From Constrictibacter sp. MBR-5 (GTDB taxonomy: Bacteria > Pseudomonadota > Alphaproteobacteria > JAJUGE01), in NCBI RefSeq assembly GCF_040549485.1, contig NZ_JBEPTK010000006.1:248001-312000 (forward strand): a DNA stretch of 64,000 nucleotides. Direction: 5' to 3'. Within the stretch, counting starts at the first letter, position 1; each line of letters opens with the position of its first letter. Under the pieces are notes generated by a model, which made no database searches, was not told the DNA's origin, and was given only the letters and a program-made list of their open reading frames with translations. This document shows positions 34,295 through 42,622 of this stretch, piece by piece. Both the position numbers and the translations under genes were made by a program.

Positions 34295-34728
34295 TGGCGA
34301 CGACGCCGCCGGACAAGCTGTCGGTGATCGTCCAGTCGGGCGATTTCGACCGGGTCCACTATGCGCTGATGACCGTCGCCGCCGCGGTCGCGGTGAACAT
34401 GCCCGCCACCGTGTTCTTCACCATGGGCGCCTGCCGCGCCCTGGCGAAGCCGCAGGACGGCCGGCCCGGCTGGGCCGCGATGCGCACCGCCGGCGGCGAG
34501 GAGGCGGCGGCATGGGACGCGGCGCTGGAAGCCCGCAAACTGGCGACCTTCGAGGAGCTGCTGGAAGCCTGCGTCGCCCTCGGCGCCCGCATCATGGTCT
34601 GCGAGACCGGCCTCGCCGCCATGGACATGGAATCAAGCGACCTGCGCGACGACGTACCGGCCGAGATCACCGGCCTCGTCAGCTTCCTGAAGGACTCGTC
34701 GGCGACGGGAACGACACTCTTCGTCTGA
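34294..34728 (+). CDS. DsrE-like sulfur-relay family protein
   Basis: A 144-residue protein resembling the DsrE/DsrF-like fold, with a KLSVIVQSGDFDRVHYALMTVA opening, an AVNMPATVFFTMGAC strand and ARIMVCETGLAAMDM near residue 105. Cysteines in MGAC, EACVAL and MVCET could carry persulfide sulfur. Its ATG shares one base with the moeB stop (TGATG), so the two are co-translated. A role as sulfur donor or acceptor next to the activating enzyme is inference from fold and context. The family also includes proteins annotated loosely as peroxiredoxins. Confidence 0.7.
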   Translation: MATTPPDKLSVIVQSGDFDRVHYALMTVAAAVAVNMPATVFFTMGACRALAKPQDGRPGWAAMRTAGGEEAAAWDAALEARKLATFEELLEACVALGARIMVCETGLAAMDMESSDLRDDVPAEITGLVSFLKDSSATGTTLFV

Positions 34729-34824
34729 TCCGCCGGCACCGAACCGAGCGCGGATACGCGCCCGCATGGATCGGCTGCGACAAAGCGGGCACTATCGCCG
34801 TGCGACAGCTCGGAGGAGGTCGGC

Positions 34825-35943
34825 ATGAGCAGATCCGGTCGCGCCGCGCGCAGCGGTGTGCGGGTGCTGGCAATGACGATGGCGACAACCGTGGCGATGG
34901 TCCTGTTCGGCGGGATCGCCACCGCCGACCCTGACCGTACGTTCACCCTTCTCGATCAGGCTGGCGTCTTTTGGAACGACGATCTTGAGCGATGGTTCGA
35001 AGAAGTCGTCGCAGAGAGCACCAAAGGCGCGGTCTCGTTGCGTGTCCTCGACGAACGCACGGTTCCCGGGGAAGCGGTCGTATCGGGGACGCGGAGCGGT
35101 CGCTACCCGCTGGCGACGGTCTTCGCCCGGACCAGCGGTCTTCCGCTGGTCGATATCGCCGCCCTTCCCGGCGTTCTCGACAGTGTCGGGGCCTACGGGA
35201 AGGCCTTCGACAGCGGCCTGGAGCAGGCGTTCCGGGACGTGCTGGATTCCCGCGGCCTCGTCTTTCTGGCCACCGGTGCCTATTCGGGCCTGGTGCTCGT
35301 GACCACGCAGAGTCTGGACAGCCTGGGGGCGCTCGCAGGACGCAGGATCGGTTCGCGAATGCCCGACCTCTCCAGCGCACTCACGGCGATCGGGGCCGTG
35401 CCCGTACCGATTACCCACTCCCCTTCCGCTACCAGCGCGGCCATGAACAGCGGTGATCTCGACGCAGCGCTTATCAATCCATGGACCGTTGCAGCTCTAT
35501 CCAAAGAGGTCTTCACCGATGCTTCAGTCTATGAATGGCCCTTCGGCAAGCTGCGGCCGTGGCTGGCATTCGCCGACGAACGCGCCTGGGCCGGCCTGGA
35601 GAGCGACGCCCGGAACGGTCTCGCGACGGCCTTTGAGCAATTGCAGGGCCGATTAATCGAGGAAGCCCACGCAAACGAGGTCGGTGCGCTCGAGGCGCTG
35701 CGCGAGCGTGGAATCGCGTGGCGCGGGTTCTCGCGGCAGGGCCTGAAAGCCGCGCAGACCACGGGCCAGCCGTTCAAGGCGACTTGGCAGGACTGGGTCG
35801 ACCGAGCGGTCGCCGGTGGCGTGGCGAAAGACCGTGCCGAGGACCTTCTGCGCCGGATGCGCGAGATCGGCGTCGCCTATTCCGGGCCGAGCTGTCCCGA
35901 TAACCAGACCGACTGCAGCGGCGAATGCCGGATCCAATGCTGA
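34825..35943 (+). CDS. Orphan TRAP-type (DctP-like) periplasmic protein with Cys-rich tail
   Basis: A 372-residue secreted protein. An N-terminal signal peptide covers about residues 1-34 (VLAMTMATTVAMVLFGG, cleavage near ATA). The rest resembles DctP-family TRAP binding proteins: FARTSGLPLVDIAALPGV, LAGRRIGSRMPDLSSALTAIGAVPV and DLDAALINPWTVAA. The last 17 residues, CPDNQTDCSGECRIQC, hold four cysteines, which is unusual for this family and suggests disulfides or metal binding in the periplasm. No DctQ/DctM permease gene is nearby. ATG 34825 follows a strong GGAGGAGG site. An unknown membrane-protein gene begins 49 bases downstream. Confidence 0.65.
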   Translation: MSRSGRAARSGVRVLAMTMATTVAMVLFGGIATADPDRTFTLLDQAGVFWNDDLERWFEEVVAESTKGAVSLRVLDERTVPGEAVVSGTRSGRYPLATVFARTSGLPLVDIAALPGVLDSVGAYGKAFDSGLEQAFRDVLDSRGLVFLATGAYSGLVLVTTQSLDSLGALAGRRIGSRMPDLSSALTAIGAVPVPITHSPSATSAAMNSGDLDAALINPWTVAALSKEVFTDASVYEWPFGKLRPWLAFADERAWAGLESDARNGLATAFEQLQGRLIEEAHANEVGALEALRERGIAWRGFSRQGLKAAQTTGQPFKATWQDWVDRAVAGGVAKDRAEDLLRRMREIGVAYSGPSCPDNQTDCSGECRIQC

Positions 35944-35992
35944 CGTGCCGTCACGGCCACAGATAGCGAAGCCGCACGAGACGGAGAAGGCC

Positions 35993-36871
35993 ATGTTCCC
36001 GTCCGACCCCTGGAAGGCCGTCGTCTTCCTTCTGCTCATCCTGCCGGGCTTCGTGGCGCTCGGACTGATCCAACTCTGGAGCGACCTGCGATTCGATGAG
36101 TTCTTGTACACCATGCTCGCCCTCTCGCTGTCGCTTCTGATCTTCGTCGTCTCGCTCGGACTGCTCGGCCTGTTGCTGTTGTTCTTGCCTCGACGGGAGC
36201 GGCGAACGTCGCCCGCGGACATGCCATGGCGGGCGGCGTTCGACCGTCGGCGGAGCGGATCTGCCGATCCGGACCTGTCCTCGCTACCTATCGTCTCGGA
36301 TGCGGGCCGGTTCTGGTACCTGTTCACGCCGATCGTCCTCGTCGCCACGGTCGGCGCCGCGGTTTCGGGCTGGCTCCTCTACCGCAACGAGGTGCTGATG
36401 GCGGCACCGCAATATGTCTTCCGGTCGCTCGGGATGAACTACGGCCTGGAGGCGATGGCGACGCCGTCGGAGCTGCTGTTCCGCTACTACCGCAACGCTT
36501 CGACCGCCAAGGGATTCGTCGCAGATGCGCGCCCGGCGCATCTGCGCGGCGACAGGATGTGGGTGAGGGTCTTCCTGCGCGACCAGCTGGTCTACGAGGG
36601 CTTTCCGCGCTACGTCGCCACGCGGCAGCGCTCGCCGGAATTCTTCCTCAGCCCTGTATGCCGCGTGCGGGACGGCGGGACGACAGTCACGCCGGTCGAT
36701 GGGCCGGGCCTCGTCCTGTTCGCCGACCAGGTCGGCCACGTGGAACTGCTCGACGAGCGCACGAGCCGCTGCTGCCAAGCCTTCTTCTCCGCGCCGCCCT
36801 ATAGTTGCGGGGCGACCGATACCGGCCGGCCGGCCGCCACGACCTCCGGCGTCAGGCCTGCCGGATACTGA
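35993..36871 (+). CDS. Membrane protein of unknown function
   Basis: A 292-residue protein I do not firmly recognise. Hydrophobic segments lie at about residues 8-25 (AVVFLLLILPGFVALGLI), 38-64 (a long Leu-rich stretch) and 105-125 (LFTPIVLVATVGAAVSGWLL). They are followed by a soluble C-terminal domain of about 160 residues with RMWVRVFLRDQLVYEGFP and EFFLSPVCRV. The pattern is reminiscent of DUF6338-type proteins, but this is recall, not a search. ATG 35993 follows GGAGAAGG, 49 bases after the orphan DctP-like gene. Its last 20 bases overlap the 3' end of the convergent GntR gene. Confidence 0.6.
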   Translation: MFPSDPWKAVVFLLLILPGFVALGLIQLWSDLRFDEFLYTMLALSLSLLIFVVSLGLLGLLLLFLPRRERRTSPADMPWRAAFDRRRSGSADPDLSSLPIVSDAGRFWYLFTPIVLVATVGAAVSGWLLYRNEVLMAAPQYVFRSLGMNYGLEAMATPSELLFRYYRNASTAKGFVADARPAHLRGDRMWVRVFLRDQLVYEGFPRYVATRQRSPEFFLSPVCRVRDGGTTVTPVDGPGLVLFADQVGHVELLDERTSRCCQAFFSAPPYSCGATDTGRPAATTSGVRPAGY

Positions 36872-37568
36872 CCTCGAGCGCCAGCGGGCTCGACAGGATG
36901 GCGTCCATCACCATCTTGCGCGACGCGTCGACCTGCTCCGCCGCAATGCCCGCCGCGGCATCGCCGTCGCCGCGGATCAGCGCGTCGACCAGCGTCTTGT
37001 GCTCGTGCTGCATCTCCTCGGTACGATTGCGCAGGGCGAGGCCCAGGTGCAGCAGCCGCTCCATCTCGTCGAGCAGGCCCGCCAGGGTCGTGGTCAGCCG
37101 CGCGTTGCCCGACGCCTCGGCGATGGTGACGTGGAAGTCGCGGTTGGCGCGCAGGAAGTCCGCCTCGCTTTCGCGGTCGCCGGGCACGTAGCCGGCGCGG
37201 CAGACGGCGTCGAGCTGGCGCAGCCGGTCGCCCTGGACACGGCCGGCGGCGAGCCGCGCCGCCTCGGGTTCCAGCAGCATGCGGAACTGGAAGATGTCCT
37301 GCACGTCGCGCAGCGTCACCGGCGCCACCAGATAGCCGCGGCGCGGCAGCGCCCGGATCAGGCCCTCCTGCGACAGGCGCATCAGCGCCGCGCGCACCGG
37401 CGCCTTGCCCAGGCCCAGCCGCACCCCGAGCCGCGCCTCCGTCACCTCCTCGCCCGGCGCCAGGGCGCAGCGGATGATGTCGTGCTTGATCCGCTCATAG
37501 GCGATGTCGCTCAGGCGCTGCTGAACGGGCGGCGCGGAAACGGCCGTCAGGGGCGAAACGGCATCCAT
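36852..37568 (-). CDS. GntR-family regulator, FCD type
   Basis: A 238-residue regulator. The winged helix at about residues 15-80 has LSDIAYERIKHDII, VTEARLGVRLGLGKAPVRAALMRLSQEGLI and RRGYLV. The C-terminal FCD domain has FQFRMLLEPEAARLAA and the metal-site DFHVTIAEASGN, plus EEMQHEHKTLVDAL. FCD regulators sense carboxylates or sugar acids, often with a bound metal. ATG 37568 is preferred; TTG 37613 would add 15 residues. It is divergent from the enolase-superfamily gene and probably regulates it. Its 3' end overlaps the convergent membrane-protein gene by 20 bases. Confidence 0.87.
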   Translation of the reverse strand: MDAVSPLTAVSAPPVQQRLSDIAYERIKHDIIRCALAPGEEVTEARLGVRLGLGKAPVRAALMRLSQEGLIRALPRRGYLVAPVTLRDVQDIFQFRMLLEPEAARLAAGRVQGDRLRQLDAVCRAGYVPGDRESEADFLRANRDFHVTIAEASGNARLTTTLAGLLDEMERLLHLGLALRNRTEEMQHEHKTLVDALIRGDGDAAAGIAAEQVDASRKMVMDAILSSPLALEVSIRQA

Positions 37569-37692
37569 GGCGAGGCTCGTGGTCCGGTTGTTCTGCTGGG
37601 CAGCCTGCGCCAAGCTCTAGCATAAGCGCCGCACCGCGTCATCGGAGGGCGCGTGCGGCCGCCGAAGACCGCGGAAATACGGGAGCGCTGCC

Positions 37693-38781
37693 ATGAAGAT
37701 CACCAAGGTCGAGACCATCTGGATCAGCATCCCCTTCGACCACGGCGGCCCGGCGAGCGGCTTCGGCGGCAAGGTCTGGCGCGACCTCGGCACGCTGCTG
37801 GTCAAGGTCGAGACCGACGCGGGCATCACCGGCTGGGGCGAGGCCTTCGGCTACAACGCCATCCCCTCGACCCGTGCCGCGATCGAGAGCATGGTGGCGC
37901 CGCTCGTCATCGGCCGCGACCCGCTCGCCATAACGCCGCTGATGACCGAACTGCAGAAGACGCTGCACATCTTCGGCCGCTACGGCCAGACGATCTATGC
38001 CCTGTCCGGGCTCGACATCGCGCTCTGGGACATCGCGGCGAAGGCGGCGGGCGTGCCGCTGCGCCGGCTGCTCGGCACCGGCGGCGACGACCCCCTGCCC
38101 TGCTATGCCAGCCTGCTGCGCTACGGCGACCCGGCCATCGTCGCCGAGCGGTCCGCCGCCGCGGCGGCCGAAGGCTACCGTTACATCAAGCTGCACGAGA
38201 CGACGGTCGAGGCGGTGGCCGCGGCGCGCGACGCCGTCGGACCCGACGTCGAGATCATGGTCGACACCAACTGCCCCTGGACGCTCCAGGAAGCGCTCGA
38301 CATGGCGCGCCGGCTGGAGCCGCAGCGGCTCTACTGGCTGGAGGAGCCGATCTGGCCGCCCGAGAACTTCGCCGGTCTCGCCGAACTGTCGCGCCGCGCG
38401 CCGATGCCGATCGCGGCCGGCGAGAATGCCTGCACCGCCTGGCAGTTCCAGGCGATGCTGGAGGCGCGCGCCGTCGCCTTCGCCCAGCCCAGCGTCACCA
38501 AGGTCGGCGGCATATCCGAGTTCCGGAAGGTCCAGGCCCTGTGCGAGACGCACAACACCGCCTGCGCGCCGCATTCGCCCTATTTCGGGCCGGGCTTCCT
38601 CGCCACCATGCAGCTGGTCGCCGGCACCGGCACCCCGGTCGAACGCTTCTTCGGCCGGCTGGAGGCGAGCCTCTATGGCGACCTGGTGGATGCGCGGGAC
38701 GGCTGGCTGCGCGTCGCCGATGTGCCCGGCGTCGGTCCCGACCCCGATCCGGCCGTGATCGCACGGTATCGGGTGGAATAG
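37693..38781 (+). CDS. Mandelate racemase/muconate-lactonizing enzyme family protein
   Basis: A 362-residue enolase-superfamily enzyme, acting by proton abstraction next to a carboxylate. The catalytic Lys motif K166-x-H168 is in YIKLHET. The Mg ligands are D191 (IMVDTNC), E217 (WLEEPIW) and the Glu of AAGENAC near 243. A possible second base lies in APHSPYFGPG. The N-terminal capping domain includes LLVKVETDAGITGWGEAFG. The K-x-H motif is typical of dehydratases and racemases in the mandelate-racemase subgroup, and the substrate is open. ATG 37693 follows GGGAG. It is divergent from a GntR regulator. Confidence 0.87.
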   Translation: MKITKVETIWISIPFDHGGPASGFGGKVWRDLGTLLVKVETDAGITGWGEAFGYNAIPSTRAAIESMVAPLVIGRDPLAITPLMTELQKTLHIFGRYGQTIYALSGLDIALWDIAAKAAGVPLRRLLGTGGDDPLPCYASLLRYGDPAIVAERSAAAAAEGYRYIKLHETTVEAVAAARDAVGPDVEIMVDTNCPWTLQEALDMARRLEPQRLYWLEEPIWPPENFAGLAELSRRAPMPIAAGENACTAWQFQAMLEARAVAFAQPSVTKVGGISEFRKVQALCETHNTACAPHSPYFGPGFLATMQLVAGTGTPVERFFGRLEASLYGDLVDARDGWLRVADVPGVGPDPDPAVIARYRVE

Positions 38782-38876
38782 CCGCTCGGTAATGGAGCGT
38801 ATCAATCGACTATAAACTGCCTCCAATTTGCCCTAAACTGATCACGTTCCGTGCTCCTCAGATCGACACGGTCGCG

Positions 38877-40484
38877 ATGCAGAAGGTCTTCGACCTCGCC
38901 AAGCTGGTAGCCGAGCCCGGCGGCTTTCCCGCCGTCGCCCAGGTTCTCGACCTCGTCGACACCGCCGCCTGCCTGATGGACGCCGAGGAACGGATCAAGG
39001 GCTGGAACCGCTGCTACGAGCGCTTCTTCCCCGAGCATATCGGCCGCCTGACGCCCGGCCTGACCTATGCCGAGAACCTTGAACGCTTCTTCTCGCACAA
39101 CGTCACCTTCAGGAGCGAGGAGCAGCTGCGGGAGAAGGTCCAGGCGGGACTGATCAGGCACCGTGGCCAGACGCAGCCCTTCTTCTTCCAGCTCCGCGAC
39201 GGCCGCTGGCTGAAGTCGCAGAACCTCTGGCTTGACGACGGCGGCTGCATCAAGCTCTGGACCGACGTCACCGAGGAGCACAACGCCCGGTTCGCCGAGC
39301 GCGGCCTCGCCGAAGCGATCGCCCACTACGACCTCGGCTTCGCCCTTTTCGACAAGAACGGCTGCTTCGTCCTGGCCAACCGTGCCTACTCGAACCTGTT
39401 TCCCTATACGCCCGACCTCTTCCATCCGAAGACGACCTACGCCGAGCACCTGCTCCGGCACGCACGCCACAGCTGGGACGAGGTCGAGGCGGAACGGCTG
39501 TCGGCGCTCGCCGGCCGGCCGGTGCCCCTGACCGCGGCGCTCCGCGGCGCGGCGGTCTTCCGGATGAAGAACGGCGGCTGGATGCGGCTGGAGGAGCACG
39601 TCACGCACGAGGGCGGGATTGCCTCGCTCTGGATCGACATCACCGAGATCCACGAACTCGACGAGACCAACGCCCGCCTCGCCGCACAGACCAGCGACCT
39701 GCGGCGCCTGGCCCAGGAGCTGCGCGAGGCCCGCGACGCCGCCATCGCCAGCCAGATGCGCGCCGAGCAGGCCAACCGCACCAAGTCCGGCTTCCTGGCG
39801 ATGATGAGCCACGAACTCCGCACCCCGCTGAACGCGGTGATCGGCCTCTCCGATGCGATGCTGCACGAGATCTTCGGGCCGATCGAGAACCCCCGCTACA
39901 AGGACTACGCCCACGACATCAACGCCGCCGGCCGGCATCAGCTCGACCTGATCAACGATCTCCTCGACCTGTCGCGCATCGAGGCGGGGCGGCTGCCGGT
40001 GCGGCTTGAGCGGATCGATCCCGCGACAGTGGTCGAGGAAGCCTCGGCGATGCTGACGCCGCTCGCCGAGGAGCGCGAGATCGTCTTCGAGGCCCGGATC
40101 GACGATCGTCTCGACAGCATCACGGCCGACCGCCGGGCGCTCGTCCAGATCGCGGTCAACCTGCTCTCCAATGCCGTGAAGTTCACGCCACCCGGCGGAC
40201 AGGTGCGTCTCGCCCTCGGTCCTGCCGCCGCCGGCGGCTTCACGCTGACGGTCGCGGATACCGGCATCGGCATGACCGAGGTCGAGGTGGCGCGCGCCTT
40301 CGAGCTCTTCGTGCAGATCGACAATGCCTGGACCCGCCAGCAGGAAGGCACCGGCCTGGGCCTGCCGATGGTCAAGGGCCTGGTCGAGATGCACGGCGGG
40401 ACGGTCCGGATCGACAGCAGCCCGCACCACGGAACCACGGTGACCGCGGAATTTCCCTGTCAGCGCGCCGCCAACGCCGCCTGA
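38877..40484 (+). CDS. Soluble PAS-domain sensor histidine kinase
   Basis: A 535-residue kinase without membrane helices. Two PAS-like regions appear, at about residues 18-130 (LVDTAACLMDAEERIKGWN) and 145-260 (YDLGFALFDKNGCFVLANRAY). A coiled coil near 260-300 leads into the dimerisation domain with phosphoacceptor H312 (MMSHELRTPLNAVIG). The ATPase domain has NLLSNAVKFTPPGG, ADTGIGM and GTGLGLPMVKGLVEMHGG. It should autophosphorylate in response to an internal signal. No response regulator is nearby, so it is an orphan kinase. The ribosome site before ATG 38877 is weak. Confidence 0.88.
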   Translation: MQKVFDLAKLVAEPGGFPAVAQVLDLVDTAACLMDAEERIKGWNRCYERFFPEHIGRLTPGLTYAENLERFFSHNVTFRSEEQLREKVQAGLIRHRGQTQPFFFQLRDGRWLKSQNLWLDDGGCIKLWTDVTEEHNARFAERGLAEAIAHYDLGFALFDKNGCFVLANRAYSNLFPYTPDLFHPKTTYAEHLLRHARHSWDEVEAERLSALAGRPVPLTAALRGAAVFRMKNGGWMRLEEHVTHEGGIASLWIDITEIHELDETNARLAAQTSDLRRLAQELREARDAAIASQMRAEQANRTKSGFLAMMSHELRTPLNAVIGLSDAMLHEIFGPIENPRYKDYAHDINAAGRHQLDLINDLLDLSRIEAGRLPVRLERIDPATVVEEASAMLTPLAEEREIVFEARIDDRLDSITADRRALVQIAVNLLSNAVKFTPPGGQVRLALGPAAAGGFTLTVADTGIGMTEVEVARAFELFVQIDNAWTRQQEGTGLGLPMVKGLVEMHGGTVRIDSSPHHGTTVTAEFPCQRAANAA

Positions 40485-40505
40485 CCGCCCGGCTGCCCGC
40501 GCCGT

Positions 40506-41255
40506 TCAGCCGAGCGACATGCCGCCGTCCACGTGAATGGTCTGACCTGTCACATAGGCCGCGTCGGGTGACAGGAGGAAGGCGATGACGCCGGCGACCT
40601 CGGCGGGATCGGCGAGGCGCCCGAGCGGAATCCCCGCTGCGATCTCCGCCCACTTCTGCGGCGAGAGCGCCGTGTGCGCCCCGGCATCCTTCCTGACAAA
40701 GCCGGGCGAGACGCAGTTCACCGTCACCCCGGCCGGCGCGAGTTCGGCCGCGAGCGACCGGGCCAGCGTCTCCATGGCGGCCTTGGCCGCCGCCGTCGAC
40801 GGAAAGCGATAGCCGTGCGCCGGAAACCGGTGCGCCCCGAAGGCGCTGACCGCCACCACCCGGCCCGCACCGGACGACTCCAGGCTGGGCCGAGCCGCGC
40901 GGATCAGGTGGAAGAAGCCTTCTGCGATCGCGGCGAAGGGTCCGCGAAGCCCGTCTTCGGGCAGCTCGGCAAGGCTCCGACGATCGGCGAAACCGGCATT
41001 GCTCACCAGCCAGTCGAGACCGCCGAACCGCTCCACCGCCGTCCCGACGAGGTCGGCGGCGGTCTCGGGCGCGGCGAGATCGCCATAGGCCAGCGCGGTC
41101 TCGGCACCCGCCGCGCGAACGGCGGCTGCCGTTCGCTCCAGCCCCTCCCGGTTGGCGCGGGTGTGGAGCAGGATCCGGACGTCCCGGCCCGCGATGCGGC
41201 GCGCAACGGCAGCACCGATCCCCGATGCCGCGCCGGTGACGAGGGCCACCGTCAC
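40506..41255 (-). CDS. Short-chain dehydrogenase/reductase with altered active site
   Basis: A 249-residue SDR. The cofactor loop is VTGAASGIGAAVARRIAG, and the N-A-G motif is LVSNAGFAD. The C-terminal GVTVNCVSPGFVRKDAG and YVTGQTIHVDGGMSLG are typical of 3-oxoacyl-ACP-reductase-like members. The active-site Ser is in VVAVSAFG, but the usual Y-x-x-x-K reads T-A-A-A-K (PSTAAAKAAM), with the nearest Tyr five residues earlier. Either Tyr is supplied from the shifted position or activity differs. It begins 16 bases after the gpmA stop on the same strand, so the two probably share a transcript. Substrate is unknown. Confidence 0.85.
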   Translation of the reverse strand: MTVALVTGAASGIGAAVARRIAGRDVRILLHTRANREGLERTAAAVRAAGAETALAYGDLAAPETAADLVGTAVERFGGLDWLVSNAGFADRRSLAELPEDGLRGPFAAIAEGFFHLIRAARPSLESSGAGRVVAVSAFGAHRFPAHGYRFPSTAAAKAAMETLARSLAAELAPAGVTVNCVSPGFVRKDAGAHTALSPQKWAEIAAGIPLGRLADPAEVAGVIAFLLSPDAAYVTGQTIHVDGGMSLG

Positions 41256-41271
41256 GGGCGGCGCTCCGCGC

Positions 41272-41964
41272 TCAGTCTTCCAGATAGTAGTGGCGGATCG
41301 GCTTCATCTTCTCGTCGAGTTCGTAGACGAGCGGCACGCCGGTCGGGATCTCGACCTTCGGGATCTCCGCGTCGGACACCTCGTCCAGATACTTGACCAG
41401 GGCGCGCAGGCTGTTGCCGTGCGCCGCGATCAGCACGCGCTTGCCCTGGGCGATCTGCGGCGCGATCTCGCCGACGAAATAGGGTTCGACCCGCGCGATC
41501 GTGTCCTTCAGGCTCTCCGCCAGCGGAATCGCCTTGGGCGGCAGCATGGCGTAGCGGCGGTCGGCGCCCGGCCAGCGCTCGTCGCCCGGCTCCAGCGCCG
41601 GCGGCGGCACGTCGAAGCTGCGCCGCCAGATGAAGACCTGCTCCTCGCTGTGCTTCTGTGCCGTCTCGGCCTTGTTCAGGCCCTGCAGCGCGCCGTAGTG
41701 TCGCTCGTTCAGGCGCCAGTCGCGCACCACCGGCAGCCACATCCGGTCCATTTCGTCCAGGATGGTCCAGAGCGTGCGGATCGCCCGCTTCAGCACCGAG
41801 GTGTAGCAGAGGTCGAAATCGAACCCGGCCTTCATCAGCGCGCGCGCGCCCTTGCGCGCCTCGGCGACGCCGGCCTCGGTGATGTCGACGTCCTTCCAGC
41901 CGGTGAAGCGGTTCTCCAGGTTCCACTGGGACTGCCCGTGCCGGACCAGAACTAGCTTGGTCAT
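41272..41964 (-). CDS. gpmA: 2,3-bisphosphoglycerate-dependent phosphoglycerate mutase
   Basis: A 230-residue glycolytic enzyme interconverting 3- and 2-phosphoglycerate through a phosphohistidine. The motif [12 protein letters not shown] places the phosphorylated His at residue 9. [27 protein letters not shown] and [16 protein letters not shown] are specific to the dPGM family and separate it from generic histidine phosphatases. ATG 41964 fits homologues; an ATG 12 bases upstream would add four residues. It precedes the SDR gene. Upstream stands the terminator of the glycine-zipper lipoprotein. Confidence 0.94.
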   Translation of the reverse strand: MTKLVLVRHGQSQWNLENRFTGWKDVDITEAGVAEARKGARALMKAGFDFDLCYTSVLKRAIRTLWTILDEMDRMWLPVVRDWRLNERHYGALQGLNKAETAQKHSEEQVFIWRRSFDVPPPALEPGDERWPGADRRYAMLPPKAIPLAESLKDTIARVEPYFVGEIAPQIAQGKRVLIAAHGNSLRALVKYLDEVSDAEIPKVEIPTGVPLVYELDEKMKPIRHYYLED

Positions 41965-42053
41965 CCTATCGTCCATGATCTTCGCTGCGACGGCCGACCA
42001 TACCGGTTGCCGCGCCCGTGCGAAACATTGCGGTTGGGTCTGGCCGGAATCGA

Positions 42054-42082
42054 GAAGGCCGCCCGGATGTCGGGCGGCCTTC
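42054..42082 (-). terminator. Strong hairpin after the glycine-zipper gene
   Basis: GAAGGCCGCCCG and CGGGCGGCCTTC form a perfect 12-bp stem with a 5-base loop, 33 bases past the lipoprotein stop codon. On the minus strand it is followed by TCGATT, a poor U-tract, so it may act as a terminator or a transcript-protecting structure. It separates this gene from gpmA. Confidence 0.6.
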
Positions 42083-42115
42083 GAACATCGCGACGCGGTT
42101 CGCCGCGCCGTCCGA

Positions 42116-42364
42116 TTACTTCCAGGCGGGCTTGCCGAGATTCACGTCGTCCTTGTCGGTGACGGCGCCCGCGACGGCACCCGCCGCGCCGCCGATGAGC
42201 GCACCGCCGACCAGGCTCCCGCCGGCCAAGCCGCCGACGAGCGCGCCGCCTGCCGCGCCCAGTCCGGCACCCGAAAGCGCGCGCTCACCCGAAGAGTTGC
42301 CGCAGGCGGCGAGAGACAACGCCAAAGCCGAGACGAGAACCGAAGTCTTGAGAAGGCGAGGCAT
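42116..42364 (-). CDS. Glycine-zipper lipoprotein
   Basis: An 82-residue exported lipoprotein. The signal peptide ends in the lipobox L-A-A-C (ALSLAAC), so Cys21 is the lipidated residue. The mature part is a double glycine zipper, [18 protein letters not shown] followed by [16 protein letters not shown], then a short charged tail [12 protein letters not shown]. Such proteins sit in the outer membrane and are related to SlyB/OmpA-linker glycine-zipper domains; the exact role is unknown. ATG 42364 follows GGAGATG. The 258-base gap to the divergent pepA presumably holds both promoters, and I see no further feature in it. Confidence 0.8.
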   Translation of the reverse strand: MPRLLKTSVLVSALALSLAACGNSSGERALSGAGLGAAGGALVGGLAGGSLVGGALIGGAAGAVAGAVTDKDDVNLGKPAWK

Positions 42365-42622
42365 CTATCATCTCCACAATCAATCCGCGCCCGGCTGCGT
42401 CCAACTGCTGCCGGCATGCCGCGTCAACGCCGCCTTCCTGCTGTTGTTCCGTCGCTGCGTATTTGCGGCCCGGATCGACCCTCCACCCCTCTGCCTGTCT
42501 GCGGCCGCCACGCCTGCCATCAATGAAGCGTGCCCAGAGCAGCGTCGATCTTTTCAGTCGGCCCGTAAGCCGTCATGGTCTCGGCAGGAACCGCGGACAT
42601 CTCACGAAAGGATGCGCACGGC

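Noticed and set aside
42575-42622. Upstream ATG extending the aminopeptidase by 16 residues
   Set aside because: The extension is not conserved in the family as I know it, and the ribosome site before it is weaker than that at 42623.
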